From Candidatus Methanoperedentaceae archaeon GB37 (GTDB lineage Archaea > Halobacteriota > Methanosarcinia > Methanosarcinales > EX4572-44), in contig LR991653.1 in the NCBI GenBank assembly GCA_905171695.1, forward strand, positions 1,722,150 through 1,786,149: a stretch of 64,000 bases of DNA, written 5' to 3'. Both the position numbers and the translations under genes were made by a program. This document shows positions 1 through 8,443 of the stretch, piece by piece. Below the pieces are notes generated by a model. That model was not told the origin of the DNA, searched no databases, and worked only from the letters and a program-made list of their open reading frames with translations. The stretch's first letter is position 1. Each line of letters begins with the position of its first letter.

Positions 1-86
1 ATTGCAAGCAATCTTTCCTTTATTGTCGGGTCTTTTTCTTTTCTGCCTCTCTCTTCCAGTTCTTCCTCTGTAAAGTGTTTTAGCAT
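1..86 (-). CDS. N-terminal fragment of an unrecognised protein, possibly a transposase (runs off the window)
   Basis: Only the first 28 codons are inside the window, from the ATG at 86 to the left edge. The peptide begins MLKHFTEEELEERGRKEKD and continues with a KERLLA segment. It is highly charged and helical, like the leading helix-turn-helix of IS630-type transposases, but that resemblance is weak and the family is not established. Its start lies 160 bases downstream of the end of the folP gene, with no other ORF between. The sequence to the left would decide what it is. Confidence 0.45.
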   Translation of the reverse strand, partial: MLKHFTEEELEERGRKEKDPTIKERLLA

Positions 87-245
87 GAAGAATATTAACA
101 CCTAGAATATAGTATCTAGCATAGCCCACTTAACCATAGTTTAAGAACTTTCTATCCGCTTTTCTTCTTATCCAGAATGATGACTATGGTCTTCTCCAGA
201 TGGTAGATGAGTTTATTAGTGCAGAAATATTAGAGGAATGACTAT

Positions 246-1091
246 TCATTCCTTGATTCTTGGCTTTTTGTTCTGGCGGAGTCTTTCTGCCATGCGCACG
301 GCGTCTTTTGTTGCTGCGACGTCGTGTGTTCTTATGATGTGTGCGCCGTTGTAGATTGCGATTGCGGTTGCGGCGAGGCTTCCGTGGAGTCGTTCTTTGG
401 GTGGTTTCTTGAGTATATTGCCTATGAACGATTTTCTTGAGAGGGCTATGAGTATGGGTTTTTTGAGTGGTTTCAACCGTTTCAGGTTGTTTATGATTTC
501 GATGTCTTCTTCTGTGCTTCTGCCTTCGTGCCATTGCCCGATTGCCGGGTCTATTATGATGCGCTCGCCCTTGACTCCTGCAGCCTCTGCGACTTGGATT
601 ATCTCGCTGAGTGCGTCTAACGTCTCGTTTATCCCGGTGATATCGCCTGGTTCTTTTCTGCTTGCCATGAGTATTACTGGGCAGTCGTATCTCGCGGCGA
701 TGTGTTTCATATCTTTATCGTGAGTGAAGCCGCTCACGTCGTTTATCAGGTCGGCGCCAAGGTCGAGTGCTTCTTTTGCTATCTTGGAGTGCATGGTGTC
801 GATGGAGATTGGGATGTTCACTCTGTCTCGCAGTATTTTCAGTGCTGGTATGACTCGTCTCTCTTCTTCTCTTGTTGTTATCTGTTCTGCGAGTGGCCAG
901 GTGGATCTTCCTCCTATGTCTATGAGATCTGCGCCGTCGTGTATCATCTGTTCTGCGGTCTCGATGAGGAGGTCTGGCTCAACGACGGACTCTTTGTAGA
1001 ATGACTCTTGGCTCAGGTTGAGAACACCCATGATTCGCACTGGGTGGTGGTCGCCGACTCGAAGCCCGCTTATGGAGACGTTGATGGCCAT
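246..1091 (-). CDS. folP: Dihydropteroate synthase
   Basis: A 281-residue TIM-barrel pterin-binding protein. It condenses a pterin pyrophosphate with p-aminobenzoate or a related aminobenzoyl acceptor. Visible family motifs are IMGVLNLSQESFY near residue 20, DLIDIGGRSTWP near residue 55, LINDVSGF near 115, a DPAIGQW loop near 180 (bacterial enzymes have DPGIGF) and the C-terminal IRTHDV. Length is normal for stand-alone FolP and far shorter than the long DHPS-related corrinoid-like proteins of methanogens. It is the last gene of glyA-folD-folP, 7 bases after folD. The context points to folate, but a role in tetrahydromethanopterin-type pterin synthesis cannot be excluded from sequence alone. 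Confidence 0.9.
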   Translation of the reverse strand: MAINVSISGLRVGDHHPVRIMGVLNLSQESFYKESVVEPDLLIETAEQMIHDGADLIDIGGRSTWPLAEQITTREEERRVIPALKILRDRVNIPISIDTMHSKIAKEALDLGADLINDVSGFTHDKDMKHIAARYDCPVILMASRKEPGDITGINETLDALSEIIQVAEAAGVKGERIIIDPAIGQWHEGRSTEEDIEIINNLKRLKPLKKPILIALSRKSFIGNILKKPPKERLHGSLAATAIAIYNGAHIIRTHDVAATKDAVRMAERLRQNKKPRIKE

Positions 1092-1098
1092 TCTGGTG

Positions 1099-1974
1099 CT
1101 ACAAGAGGTTGTGTTGTAGTTTTGCGGCTCGGAGTGTGTGTTCCATCAGGACTGCGATCGTCAGAGGACCGACGCCGCCAGGAACTGGTGATATCAGGGA
1201 TGCTTTTTCGAGTACTTCCTCAAACTCTACATCTCCGTGGACGGTCCCGTCGATCCAGGTGATGCCGACATCGAAGACGATCGCGCCCTCTCTCACCATC
1301 TCTTTCTTGATCAGTCCCTTGACGCCTGTGGCTACGATAAGTATCTCTGCTTCTCTCGTCTGTTCTTCGAGGTTCTTTGTGTAGACGTGGCAGGTTTTAA
1401 CGGTGGCGTTGCGGTTTATGAGCATTATCGATATCGGTTTTCCCACTACATTGCTGTGGCCGACAACAACCACGTTCTTCCCGGTTACGTCGACCTTGTA
1501 CTCTTCGAGTGCGCGGATTATCCCTTCTGGCGTGCACGGGACGAACCCCTCTCTTCCTATAAGCATCCTGCCCATGTTCAAGGGGTGGAATCCATCAACG
1601 TCCTTTTCTGGTGCTATGGCTGACATCACGTCTCGCTCATCCACGTGGTCTGGCATCGGTAGCTGGACGAGGATTCCGTTCACATCCGAGCGCTCGTTCA
1701 AGGTGTGTATCAGGTTGATGATCTCATCCTGTGGTGTCTCTCTTGGATACTTGTGGTCTTCTGAGGCGATGCCGACGCGTCTGCATGCCCAGTGCTTGAG
1801 TTTCACGTAGAGCTTTGATGGTGGGTGCTCCCCCACGAGAATTGTTGCAAGTTTCGGTTCCACACCTTTTCTTTTGACTCGCTCAACCTCGGCTTTAACC
1901 TCTGCCTCGATTCTATCAGCTATCTTACGCCCATCAATCACACGGGGGTCTGTAACCTCTTCAAGCCTCTGCAA
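1099..1974 (-). CDS. folD: Bifunctional methylenetetrahydrofolate dehydrogenase / methenyltetrahydrofolate cyclohydrolase FolD
   Basis: A 291-residue FolD. It interconverts methylene-, methenyl- and formyl-tetrahydrofolate in the cytoplasm. The substrate motif SKLYVKLKHWACRRVGI carries the catalytic lysine near residue 57. GILVQLPMPDHVDE lies near 105, the nucleotide-binding VVVVGHSNVVGKPI near 170, and PVPGGVGPLTIAVLM closes the protein. The start is probably TTG at 1974, because a GGGGG ribosome-binding stretch lies about 8 bases upstream. It sits 21 bases after glyA and 7 before folP, so one transcript is likely. FolD is scattered among archaea, many of which use only H4MPT enzymes; here it coexists with the H4MPT enzyme Mtd at 14.6 kb. 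Confidence 0.96.
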   Translation of the reverse strand: MQRLEEVTDPRVIDGRKIADRIEAEVKAEVERVKRKGVEPKLATILVGEHPPSKLYVKLKHWACRRVGIASEDHKYPRETPQDEIINLIHTLNERSDVNGILVQLPMPDHVDERDVMSAIAPEKDVDGFHPLNMGRMLIGREGFVPCTPEGIIRALEEYKVDVTGKNVVVVGHSNVVGKPISIMLINRNATVKTCHVYTKNLEEQTREAEILIVATGVKGLIKKEMVREGAIVFDVGITWIDGTVHGDVEFEEVLEKASLISPVPGGVGPLTIAVLMEHTLRAAKLQHNLL

Positions 1975-1995
1975 AATCTTATTCCCCCTTTATTT

Positions 1996-3246
1996 TTATA
2001 GTGGTACTGGGTACTCTCTGCAGAGCTCTGCCACTCTCTCACTCACATCTTCGAGCACCTTTGGATCGTCTCTCTCTTTGATGATGGCTGATATACACTC
2101 TCCTATGATACGCATCTCAGACTCCTTCATGCCTCGAGTCGTTACAGCAGGGGTTCCCACACGAATCCCGCTTGTCACAAACGGTCCCTTCGTCTCAAAC
2201 GGCACTGTGTTCTTGTTGACGATGATTCCAGCCTTGTCGATCAGCTTCTCAGCGTCTTTACCAGTGATCTCATGCGCTGTGAGATCGATGAGCGAGAGGT
2301 GATTATCAGTCCCACCTGAGACTATGCGCATACCCTGCCTCTCAAGCTCCTCTGCAAGGCTCTTCGAGTTCTTGACAATCTGCCTCTGATACTCTGCAAA
2401 CTCTGGCTTCTGTGCCTCCTTGAATGCCACTGCCTTTGCCGCGATGACGTGCATAAACGGTCCGCCCTGCATCCCTGGAAAGATCGTTCTGTCGATGAGC
2501 GACGCATACTCCTCCTGACACATGATCATCCCACCCCGTGGGCCCCGAAGAGTCTTGTGCGTGGTGGTGGTGACAAAGTGAGCGTACGGTATCGGATCTG
2601 GGTGGAGACCTGCCACGATGAGCCCTGCGATATGTGCCACGTCTGCCATCAGATACGCTCCAACCTCGTCAGCAATCTCTCTGAACCGCTTGAAGTCGAG
2701 CAGCCTTGGATACGCACTCGCACCCGCGACGATGAGTTTTGGCTTCTTCTTACGCGCAAGTTCTTCGAGACGGTCATAGTCTATCATCTCGGTCTCCCTC
2801 TCAACACCGTAGGGTGTTACGTCATAGAACTTGCCCGCGAAGCTGACAGGACTACCATGTGAGAGATGCCCGCCATGCGAGAGATCCATGCTCAGAATAG
2901 GATCGTTGAACTTCAGCACAGCAAAGTAGACTGCCATATTCGCAGCAGAGCCAGAGTTGACCTGAACATTCACATGCTCAGCACCAAAAAGCTCTTTTGC
3001 ACGCTCGATTGCAAGATCCTCTGCCATGTCAACGAACTCACACCCACCATAGTAGCGCTTCCCAGAGTATCCCTCGGCATACTTATTGGTCATAACCGAG
3101 CCCTGCGCTTCCATAACCGCTCTGCTCGCATAATTCTCCGACGCAATCAGATTGATCTTCGTCTCCTGCTTCTCGATCTCAAGCCGCATAATCTCTGCAA
3201 TCTCAGGATCAACCTCTTCAATATAATCGATCATACTCAATCCCAT
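1996..3246 (-). CDS. glyA: Serine hydroxymethyltransferase
   Basis: A 416-residue PLP-dependent enzyme that converts serine and a tetrahydropterin to glycine and the methylene-pterin. The segment [20 protein letters not shown] near residue 54, [16 protein letters not shown] near 95, and the PLP lysine in [14 protein letters not shown] near 228 are all present. The translation may begin at the first ATG (3246) or at the fifth codon, [12 protein letters not shown]; spacing does not decide. It is first in a glyA-folD-folP operon, which groups the C1-loading enzyme with its interconversion enzyme and the pterin synthase. This favours tetrahydrofolate as the carrier, although some archaeal GlyA enzymes use H4MPT. 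Confidence 0.96.
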   Translation of the reverse strand: MGLSMIDYIEEVDPEIAEIMRLEIEKQETKINLIASENYASRAVMEAQGSVMTNKYAEGYSGKRYYGGCEFVDMAEDLAIERAKELFGAEHVNVQVNSGSAANMAVYFAVLKFNDPILSMDLSHGGHLSHGSPVSFAGKFYDVTPYGVERETEMIDYDRLEELARKKKPKLIVAGASAYPRLLDFKRFREIADEVGAYLMADVAHIAGLIVAGLHPDPIPYAHFVTTTTHKTLRGPRGGMIMCQEEYASLIDRTIFPGMQGGPFMHVIAAKAVAFKEAQKPEFAEYQRQIVKNSKSLAEELERQGMRIVSGGTDNHLSLIDLTAHEITGKDAEKLIDKAGIIVNKNTVPFETKGPFVTSGIRVGTPAVTTRGMKESEMRIIGECISAIIKERDDPKVLEDVSERVAELCREYPVPL

Positions 3247-3323
3247 CCAAGGAAAAGATGTACCTCAATAGATAGCTCCACCCACATAAACTATGCTATA
3301 TCATATTTATTTCGCTTCACCAA

Positions 3324-3341
3324 TTCTCCAATAGTGGAGAA
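3324..3341. promoter_or_regulatory. Palindrome between glyA and glmM, possible operator
   Basis: TTCTCCA-ATAG-TGGAGAA is a perfect 7-bp inverted repeat in the 129-base divergent intergenic region. It lies 35 bases upstream of the glmM start and just downstream, on the plus strand, of an AT-rich TATA-like stretch (TATATCATATTTATTT). Position and symmetry suggest a dimeric regulator site for glmM or for both genes. No regulator is identified. Confidence 0.35.
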
Positions 3342-3375
3342 ATCTTTTGTACCTTCAGAACCATCTGACTTTTTA

Positions 3376-4743
3376 ATGAGAGGTAATAAGCTGTTCGGTA
3401 CGAATGGGGTTCGTGGCATCGTCAATGAGAGCATGACCGCTCTAATGGCGATGCGACTCGGTGAGAGTCTCGCCACGTATCTCCACAGAGAGGGTGTGAA
3501 GCGTGGAGTTGTTGCAATCGGACGGGATACACGTATATCGGGCGAGATGCTTGGATCTGCCGCGAGGTCTGGACTTCTCTCTTGCGGGTGTGTGGTAGTC
3601 GATATCGGGATCGTGCCAACACCCGCTCTACAGTACTACGTGAGGGAGAACGCTGATGCAGGTGTCATGGTCACCGCCTCCCATAATCCAAGAGAGTACA
3701 ACGGCATAAAGCTGGTCGCAGGTGATGGAGCCGAGTTCTCACGCGAGAGTGAGGCAGAGGTTGAGAGGATCTACTATGAAGAAGAGCCTTACAGGGCTAA
3801 GTGGAACGAGACAGGTGATCTCAGATATGATAGACTGGCAGTTGAGAGGTACATAGATGGCATCCTCGGACTCGTTGACGTTGACGGTATCAGGAGTGCC
3901 AGGCTCCGTGTAGTGGTTGACACTGGTTGTGGTGCAGGGAGTGTTGTGACGCCCTTCCTCCTGTCGCGTCTCGGGTGTGAGGTGATAAGTCTGAACGCCC
4001 AGGTCGATGGCACCTTCCCCTCCCGAAACCCAGAGCCAACCGAGGATGCACTCGGAGAGCTGATCGATCTCGTTAAGACGAGTGGAGCAGACCTTGGGAT
4101 TGCACATGACGGTGACGCCGATCGAATAGCACTCGTTGACGAGAGGGGGTCGTTCATCAACGAGGAGGTCCTCCTTGCCATGATGGCAGACCAGATTCTC
4201 AGCCAGAGGAAGGGATCGGTTGTGACACCTGTCAGCTCTTCGCTTCGCATACGGGACGTCGTCGAGTCACACGGTTGTGAGCTTGTATGGACAGCTGTCG
4301 GGAGCATTGATGTGGAGCAGAAGATGCGAGAGATCGGCGCAGTCTTTGGAGGTGAGGGGAACGGAGGACTGATATTCCCAGAACTGCAGTACTGCAGAGA
4401 TGGTGCTATGAGCGCTGCAAAGATACTGGAGATCCTTGCAGGCAAAACCACGTTATCAGAGATCGCGAGACGAGTGCCTGAGTATCATACTCTGAAAGCC
4501 AAGATACCGATACACGATCCCCAAGCCGCTATGGAGAGCGTGGCACGTGCTATCGAGGGCGAGCGAGTCGATACGACGGATGGATTGAAGGTCTGGTACG
4601 ATGACTCCTGGGCACTGATAAGACCAAGTGGCACAGAGCCACTCATCAGAGTATACGCCGAGTCAAAAAAGAGGGCACGTGCAGAAGAGATCCTTGCTCG
4701 ATTCACCGAGATCGTGAAGAGCGCAGACGCAAAGCCACAGTGA
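3376..4743 (+). CDS. glmM: Phosphoglucosamine mutase (phosphohexomutase family)
   Basis: A 455-residue alpha-D-phosphohexomutase. It interconverts glucosamine-6-phosphate and glucosamine-1-phosphate on the way to UDP-GlcNAc. The ORF is open for 510 bases upstream, but the family N-terminus is MRGNKLFGTNGVRGIVNE, so the ATG at 3376 is the start. The phosphoserine loop TASHNPREYNGIKL is near residue 100, the metal-binding DGDADR near 250, the sugar-binding GEGNGG near 330 and the phosphate-binding RPSGTEPLIRVY at the C-terminus. It is transcribed divergently from glyA and followed 19 bases later by the GMP synthase glutaminase gene. Archaeal members can act on both glucosamine and glucose phosphates, so substrate choice is by family likeness. 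Confidence 0.92.
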   Translation: MRGNKLFGTNGVRGIVNESMTALMAMRLGESLATYLHREGVKRGVVAIGRDTRISGEMLGSAARSGLLSCGCVVVDIGIVPTPALQYYVRENADAGVMVTASHNPREYNGIKLVAGDGAEFSRESEAEVERIYYEEEPYRAKWNETGDLRYDRLAVERYIDGILGLVDVDGIRSARLRVVVDTGCGAGSVVTPFLLSRLGCEVISLNAQVDGTFPSRNPEPTEDALGELIDLVKTSGADLGIAHDGDADRIALVDERGSFINEEVLLAMMADQILSQRKGSVVTPVSSSLRIRDVVESHGCELVWTAVGSIDVEQKMREIGAVFGGEGNGGLIFPELQYCRDGAMSAAKILEILAGKTTLSEIARRVPEYHTLKAKIPIHDPQAAMESVARAIEGERVDTTDGLKVWYDDSWALIRPSGTEPLIRVYAESKKRARAEEILARFTEIVKSADAKPQ

Positions 4744-4762
4744 AGACCGAGGTAAATCGTGG

Positions 4763-5332
4763 ATGAGTGATATTAAGATCCTTGTTGTGAACAACCATGG
4801 TCAGTACTGCCACCTCATCCACCGGAGCCTGCGCGAGCTCGAGGTTGACGTGGAACTGGTATCGAACACACTCACGGTCGAAGAGGTGCTTCGAAAAGAG
4901 CCAGACGGCATCATCCTGAGCGGAGGCCCCTCGATTGAGCGGGCAGGAAACTCTACCGAGTACGTCCACCAGATCGACCTACCAATACTCGGAATATGCC
5001 TTGGACACCAGCTCATAGCGAGAGCACACGGTGGGAGGACGAGAAGAGGCTTCATAGGTGGATATGCAGCAATAGAGGTTGAGATCATCAACGAAGACGA
5101 AATACTAAGGGGAATCGGACCGAAAACCACCGTCTGGTCATCACACAGCGATGAGGTCTCAGAGCTCCCAGAGGGCTTCCTGCACTTAGCCCGCTCAAGC
5201 GAATGCGAGATCGAGGCAATGAGAGACGAGAAGAGGCCGATCTTTGGCCTCCAGTGGCACCCGGAGGTTGCACAGAGCGTGGACGGAAGAAGAGTCCTCA
5301 CAAACTTCATAGAGATATGCGAATCTCACTGA
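4763..5332 (+). CDS. guaAA: GMP synthase, glutamine amidotransferase subunit
   Basis: A 189-residue class I glutaminase domain. It hydrolyses glutamine and passes ammonia to a separate ATP-pyrophosphatase subunit that makes GMP from XMP. The nucleophile motif GICLGHQL contains the catalytic cysteine near residue 76. The oxyanion region ILSGGP is near 53 and the catalytic His/Glu pair is in LQWHPEV near 168. Archaea split GMP synthase into two proteins, and this ORF ends where the small subunit should. The synthetase subunit is not in the window. Confidence 0.92.
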   Translation: MSDIKILVVNNHGQYCHLIHRSLRELEVDVELVSNTLTVEEVLRKEPDGIILSGGPSIERAGNSTEYVHQIDLPILGICLGHQLIARAHGGRTRRGFIGGYAAIEVEIINEDEILRGIGPKTTVWSSHSDEVSELPEGFLHLARSSECEIEAMRDEKRPIFGLQWHPEVAQSVDGRRVLTNFIEICESH

Positions 5333-5377
5333 GCTATAATAAAATAAAATCAATGATGAAGTTTGGAGGGTGTGGGT

Positions 5378-5542
5378 TTATTGTGTGATCGGCATCGGCT
5401 GGTCTGCTGGGGTTCTCTCTCTCCAGATTCTTCTCGCTATCTCGGTGCGCTCGTCTTTTGGGAGTTCTTGTATCTCTTCTGGGGTTCTGTAGTGGATGGT
5501 TCGTTCTCTTTTATCTTTTTTGTAGCGTTTTCCTCTTAACAT
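5378..5542 (-). CDS. Small basic protein downstream of ftsZ, function unknown
   Basis: A 54-codon ORF from ATG 5542 to TAA at 5378. The protein begins MLRGKRYKKDKRERTIHYRT, continues with a PEEIQELPKDERTEIARRIWRER segment split by Pro/Asp, and ends PMPITQ. A GGAG ribosome-binding site lies about 7 bases before the ATG. It begins 40 bases after the ftsZ stop on the same strand, so it is probably co-transcribed with cdrS-ftsZ2. The composition is strongly charged and polar, with no membrane segment; the C-terminal half should form one helix. It matches no family I recognise. Its coding quality rests on the start signal, the operon position and the clean reading frame. Confidence 0.6.
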   Translation of the reverse strand: MLRGKRYKKDKRERTIHYRTPEEIQELPKDERTEIARRIWRERTPADQPMPITQ

Positions 5543-5582
5543 CGTTTTTCTCCTTTTTTTAACATCGTTTTTTATTCTGTTT

Positions 5583-6725
5583 TTAATTGATTATATCTAT
5601 TATCGATCCGATCGGTTCGTTGTTTATTATTGATTCTCTTTTGTGGTGCTCTGAGGTGTTTATGATCGGTTCTGGGTTCTGGAGTTGTGTGCTTGAGGAG
5701 TTTGGTCCGAGTATCATTGGTGATGTGACACCTGTTATTATTGCCAGTACTTGGATCTTGTCTTCGTATTCTGGGATGACCCGTGCGCCGAATATGACGT
5801 TTGCGTGTGGGTCAAGTTCGTATGTGAGTGATTCTGCAACGTTCTGTGCTTCAGCAAGTGACATGTCAGGCCCGCCTGTTATGTGTATGAGACATCCTGT
5901 TGCTCCACTGTATTCGACGTCGAGGAGTGGGTGGTTCAGTGCATGGCGTACGACCTCTTTGGCTTTCTCTTGTCCCTTTGCTTCTCCTACGAGCATGGCT
6001 GCGACGCCTCCGCCTTTCATTATGGTGCGGACGTCTGCGTAGTCGAGGTTGACGAGTGATGGTTGTGTGATCGTCTCTGAGATGCTCTTCACTGTTACTG
6101 AGATCAGTTGGTCCATCACTGAGAATGCCTGGTCTATCGGGAGGTGTGGTACGAAATTGAGTAGTCGTTCGTTGTCGAGTACTATCACGGTGTCTGCTGC
6201 TTTTCGCAGATCTTCGAGTCCTTCTTCTGCTTTGATTCCTCTGGCGCGTTCGACTTTGAATGGTGTTGTGACCATTCCGATCACTATTGCACCCTGTTCT
6301 CTTGCTATCTGTGCGATGACAGGTGCTGATCCTGTGCCTGTGCCGCCGCCCATGCCTGCGGTGATGAATACAAGGTTTGCGCCTTTCAGTATATCTTCAA
6401 GTGTTTTTCGCCCTATCTCTGCGGCTTTTCTCCCAATTTCTGGATTTCCACCTGCGCCACGTCCTTTGGTGTAGTTTTTTCCGATCAGTATTCGTTTGTC
6501 AGCCTTTCTGTGCAGGAGGTGTGCTCTGTCGGTGTTTATGGCGATTGTCTCGGCGCCTGTTACGCCGATCTTGTGAAGTCTGTGGATTGTGTTGTTTCCC
6601 CCTCCTCCGCAGCCTACTATGAGTATTCGTGGAGTTTCGAACTCTTCAATCTTTCCATTTCCATCTATGTGGTCAATTTTCTCTTCTTCTGCATGTTTCA
6701 TCGCTTCAATCAGTAGTGATTCCAT
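5583..6725 (-). CDS. ftsZ2: Cell division protein FtsZ, FtsZ2 type
   Basis: A 380-residue tubulin-family GTPase that forms the division ring. N-terminal [13 protein letters not shown] near residue 37, the tubulin signature [10 protein letters not shown] near 126, and the T7-loop region [11 protein letters not shown] near 225 are intact. NNTI in the first loop and the [21 protein letters not shown] segment match the FtsZ2 branch of the two archaeal FtsZ clades better than FtsZ1. A polar tail of about 40 residues follows the GTPase core. It starts 3 bases after a ribbon-helix-helix gene, reproducing the cdrS-ftsZ2 pair known from haloarchaea. The FtsZ1 partner and SepF are not in the window. 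Confidence 0.93.
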   Translation of the reverse strand: MESLLIEAMKHAEEEKIDHIDGNGKIEEFETPRILIVGCGGGGNNTIHRLHKIGVTGAETIAINTDRAHLLHRKADKRILIGKNYTKGRGAGGNPEIGRKAAEIGRKTLEDILKGANLVFITAGMGGGTGTGSAPVIAQIAREQGAIVIGMVTTPFKVERARGIKAEEGLEDLRKAADTVIVLDNERLLNFVPHLPIDQAFSVMDQLISVTVKSISETITQPSLVNLDYADVRTIMKGGGVAAMLVGEAKGQEKAKEVVRHALNHPLLDVEYSGATGCLIHITGGPDMSLAEAQNVAESLTYELDPHANVIFGARVIPEYEDKIQVLAIITGVTSPMILGPNSSSTQLQNPEPIINTSEHHKRESIINNEPIGSIIDIIN

Positions 6726-6728
6726 CTT

Positions 6729-6947
6729 TTATCCCCTCTTCTTCAGGTAGGTTGGGGTGCCTTCTGCTATCTTCTGTGCGTCTTCGAAGAGTTGCAGTCG
6801 ACCTCTCACCTTCTCACTCCGTTGGTCGATCAGGTCTCGTATGGCCGTCCTGATTGCTTCACTTGTGGACGGAAATTCACCACATTCGACTAACCAGTTG
6901 ATCATCTTTACTTGCTGTTCTGGGAGTCTGAGTGTTATTCGTTGCAT
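6729..6947 (-). CDS. cdrS: CdrS-like ribbon-helix-helix regulator of cell division
   Basis: A 72-residue CopG/ribbon-helix-helix protein. The beta strand MQRITLRLPEQQV is followed by two helices (MINWLVECGEF and TSEAIRTAIRDLIDQ) and a short basic tail. Strand residues of the first segment would contact DNA as a dimer. Its stop is 3 bases before the ftsZ2 start. In haloarchaea the short RHH regulator CdrS is encoded directly before ftsZ2 and controls division genes; the same order here supports the assignment. About 85-100 bases of leader separate the ATG from a TATA-like element at 7053-7063, room for autoregulation. Confidence 0.85.
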   Translation of the reverse strand: MQRITLRLPEQQVKMINWLVECGEFPSTSEAIRTAIRDLIDQRSEKVRGRLQLFEDAQKIAEGTPTYLKKRG

Positions 6948-7052
6948 TGGTCTTTTACTCCCTGTCCTCTATACGGGATTGTGGGTTTCTGACAGCAGGA
7001 TGACATGGATCTGCCATCTGTCTGCCGCGTGTATGCCACATGTCTGACGCCA

Positions 7053-7063
7053 ATAATATAAAA
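7053..7063 (-). promoter_or_regulatory. TATA-like element of the cdrS-ftsZ2 operon
   Basis: On the minus strand CTTTTTATATTATTGG contains the best TATA-like stretch in the 230-base divergent region before cdrS. Transcription would begin near 7030, leaving a leader of about 80 bases. That leader carries two GGCAGA copies and a CATGT/ACATG pair, which could be regulator sites. This is a position-based prediction. Confidence 0.4.
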
Positions 7064-7158
7064 AGTTATCTACATCATTATTATATCATTATGAGATATA
7101 TTTACACAGTCATGTAGGGGCTATAGACTCTCAAACTCTCATAACATCGTAGGCAAAC

Positions 7159-7168
7159 TATTATATTA
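7159..7168 (+). promoter_or_regulatory. TATA box of the PHP phosphoesterase gene
   Basis: ACTTATATTAAG-like sequence (CTATTATATTAAG) ends 22 bases before the ATG at 7191, the archaeal TATA-to-start distance. It implies a leaderless or nearly leaderless transcript and supports the ATG at 7191 rather than the TTG at 7179. Confidence 0.5.
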
Positions 7169-7190
7169 AGATACCTAATTGGATCTGCAG

Positions 7191-7850
7191 ATGATAGACC
7201 TCCACACACACACCACTGCAAGCGACGGAGAACTCATACCAGCAGAACTCGTCCAGCGAGCCAGAAGAAAAGGATACACCACAATCGGCATAACAGACCA
7301 CACCGACCCAACAAACATCGAAGAGATCATAGAGAGCACACAGAAGATCAAAAGATTCCAGAAAGAGTACAGCATCCAGATACTCACAGGCGTAGAACTG
7401 ACACACATACCACCAAGAGAGATCCCAAGACTTGCAGAAGAAGCAAGAGAGATGGGCGCAGAGATCATCATAGTACACGGCGAAACGATCGCAGAACCAG
7501 TGCCCGAAGGAACAAACCTTGCAGCACTTGGATCAGATATTGAGATACTCGCACACCCAGGACTGATAACACCAGAAGAAGCCAGACTTGCAAGAGAGAA
7601 CAACGTATACCTTGAACTCACAAGCCGCTGCGGACACAACCGAACCAACGGACACGTCGCACAGATCGCAGAGCGATACGGTGCAGAGCTCATAGTGAAT
7701 ACCGACGCCCATGGACCAGACGACCTGATAACAGACGAAGAAGCGATCAAAATAGCAATCGGCTCAGGACTAACACCCAAAAAAGCAAAACAAACCATTA
7801 CAAACTCAGAAAAACTGGTAAAACGAATAACAAAAGGACAATACAAGTGA
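7191..7850 (+). CDS. PHP-domain phosphoesterase (histidinol-phosphatase-like)
   Basis: A 219-residue stand-alone PHP domain, a metal-dependent phosphoesterase barrel. Metal ligands are visible in DLHTHTTASDGE at the N-terminus, ITDHTD near residue 36, GVELTH near 66, IVHGE near 90, LAHPGL near 125 and NTDAHGPDD near 175. Families of this size include histidinol phosphatases, nucleoside cyclic-phosphate phosphodiesterases and RNase P protein 3 relatives; the classic PHP signature points to the first two. An in-frame TTG lies 12 bases upstream, but a TATA box 25 bases before the ATG favours the ATG. Its substrate cannot be told from sequence. Confidence 0.8.
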   Translation: MIDLHTHTTASDGELIPAELVQRARRKGYTTIGITDHTDPTNIEEIIESTQKIKRFQKEYSIQILTGVELTHIPPREIPRLAEEAREMGAEIIIVHGETIAEPVPEGTNLAALGSDIEILAHPGLITPEEARLARENNVYLELTSRCGHNRTNGHVAQIAERYGAELIVNTDAHGPDDLITDEEAIKIAIGSGLTPKKAKQTITNSEKLVKRITKGQYK

Positions 7851-7883
7851 ATGACCTATCGATAAAATAGGAGGGAATATACA

Positions 7884-8339
7884 ATGGTCTTACGCACACC
7901 ACTATTAACGGTTGACGTTGTGATCATCCATCAAGAGAGAATAGTCCTTGTGAGGCGCGCCAATCCACCATTCAAGGGCTACTATGCACTACCTGGCGGT
8001 TTTGTTGAGATCGGCGAAAGAACAGAGGATGCCGCTCGGCGCGAGGCAAGAGAAGAGACCGGACTCGACGTCGAACTTGTAAAACTCCTCGGTGTCTACT
8101 CCGACGTCGATCGAGACCCACGTGGACACACAGTCTCAATCGCATACATAGGTAGAGGAAGAGGCGAGCCTCTCGCCGACACCGACGCCCTCTCTGTGAA
8201 ACTATTCAATCCAAACGAACTACCAAAGAAGCTCGCATTTGACCATGAAAAAATTTTAAAAGACGCGTTGAGGGTCATCCAACACCATAAAGAAGAGATC
8301 AATAATGCAACGATCGACGCGAAAGCCACAGATCTTTGA
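7884..8339 (+). CDS. Nudix hydrolase, ADP-ribose pyrophosphatase-like
   Basis: A 151-residue Nudix protein. The Nudix box GGFVEIGERTEDAARREAR and the following EETGL supply the metal-binding glutamates, at about residues 38-60. The N-terminal strand TVDVVIIHQERIVLVRRANPPFKGYYALPGG resembles archaeal ADP-ribose pyrophosphatases, which cleave ADP-ribose to AMP and ribose-5-phosphate. A GGAGG ribosome-binding site lies 8 bases upstream of the ATG. It follows the PHP gene by 33 bases, so the two may be co-transcribed. Substrate specificity is a family-level guess. Confidence 0.88.
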   Translation: MVLRTPLLTVDVVIIHQERIVLVRRANPPFKGYYALPGGFVEIGERTEDAARREAREETGLDVELVKLLGVYSDVDRDPRGHTVSIAYIGRGRGEPLADTDALSVKLFNPNELPKKLAFDHEKILKDALRVIQHHKEEINNATIDAKATDL

Positions 8340-8443
8340 CCCCGAACGCAAGAATCTATCGAATGAGGCGGAATGCAGATATCAATAGCGTTAGCGTTAT
8401 CTATTCCTACACAAGATAGTATTGAGAGTGGTGAAATAGTGAT

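Noticed and set aside
124..135. CCCACTTAAC near the left edge as an end of the same IS element found at 28.5 and 31.7 kb
   Set aside because: Only about 11 bases match and the orientation relative to the adjacent partial gene is wrong for an element end.
2866..3375. N-terminal extension of the phosphoglucosamine mutase
   Set aside because: The open frame lies over glyA on the opposite strand and the family N-terminus begins at 3376.
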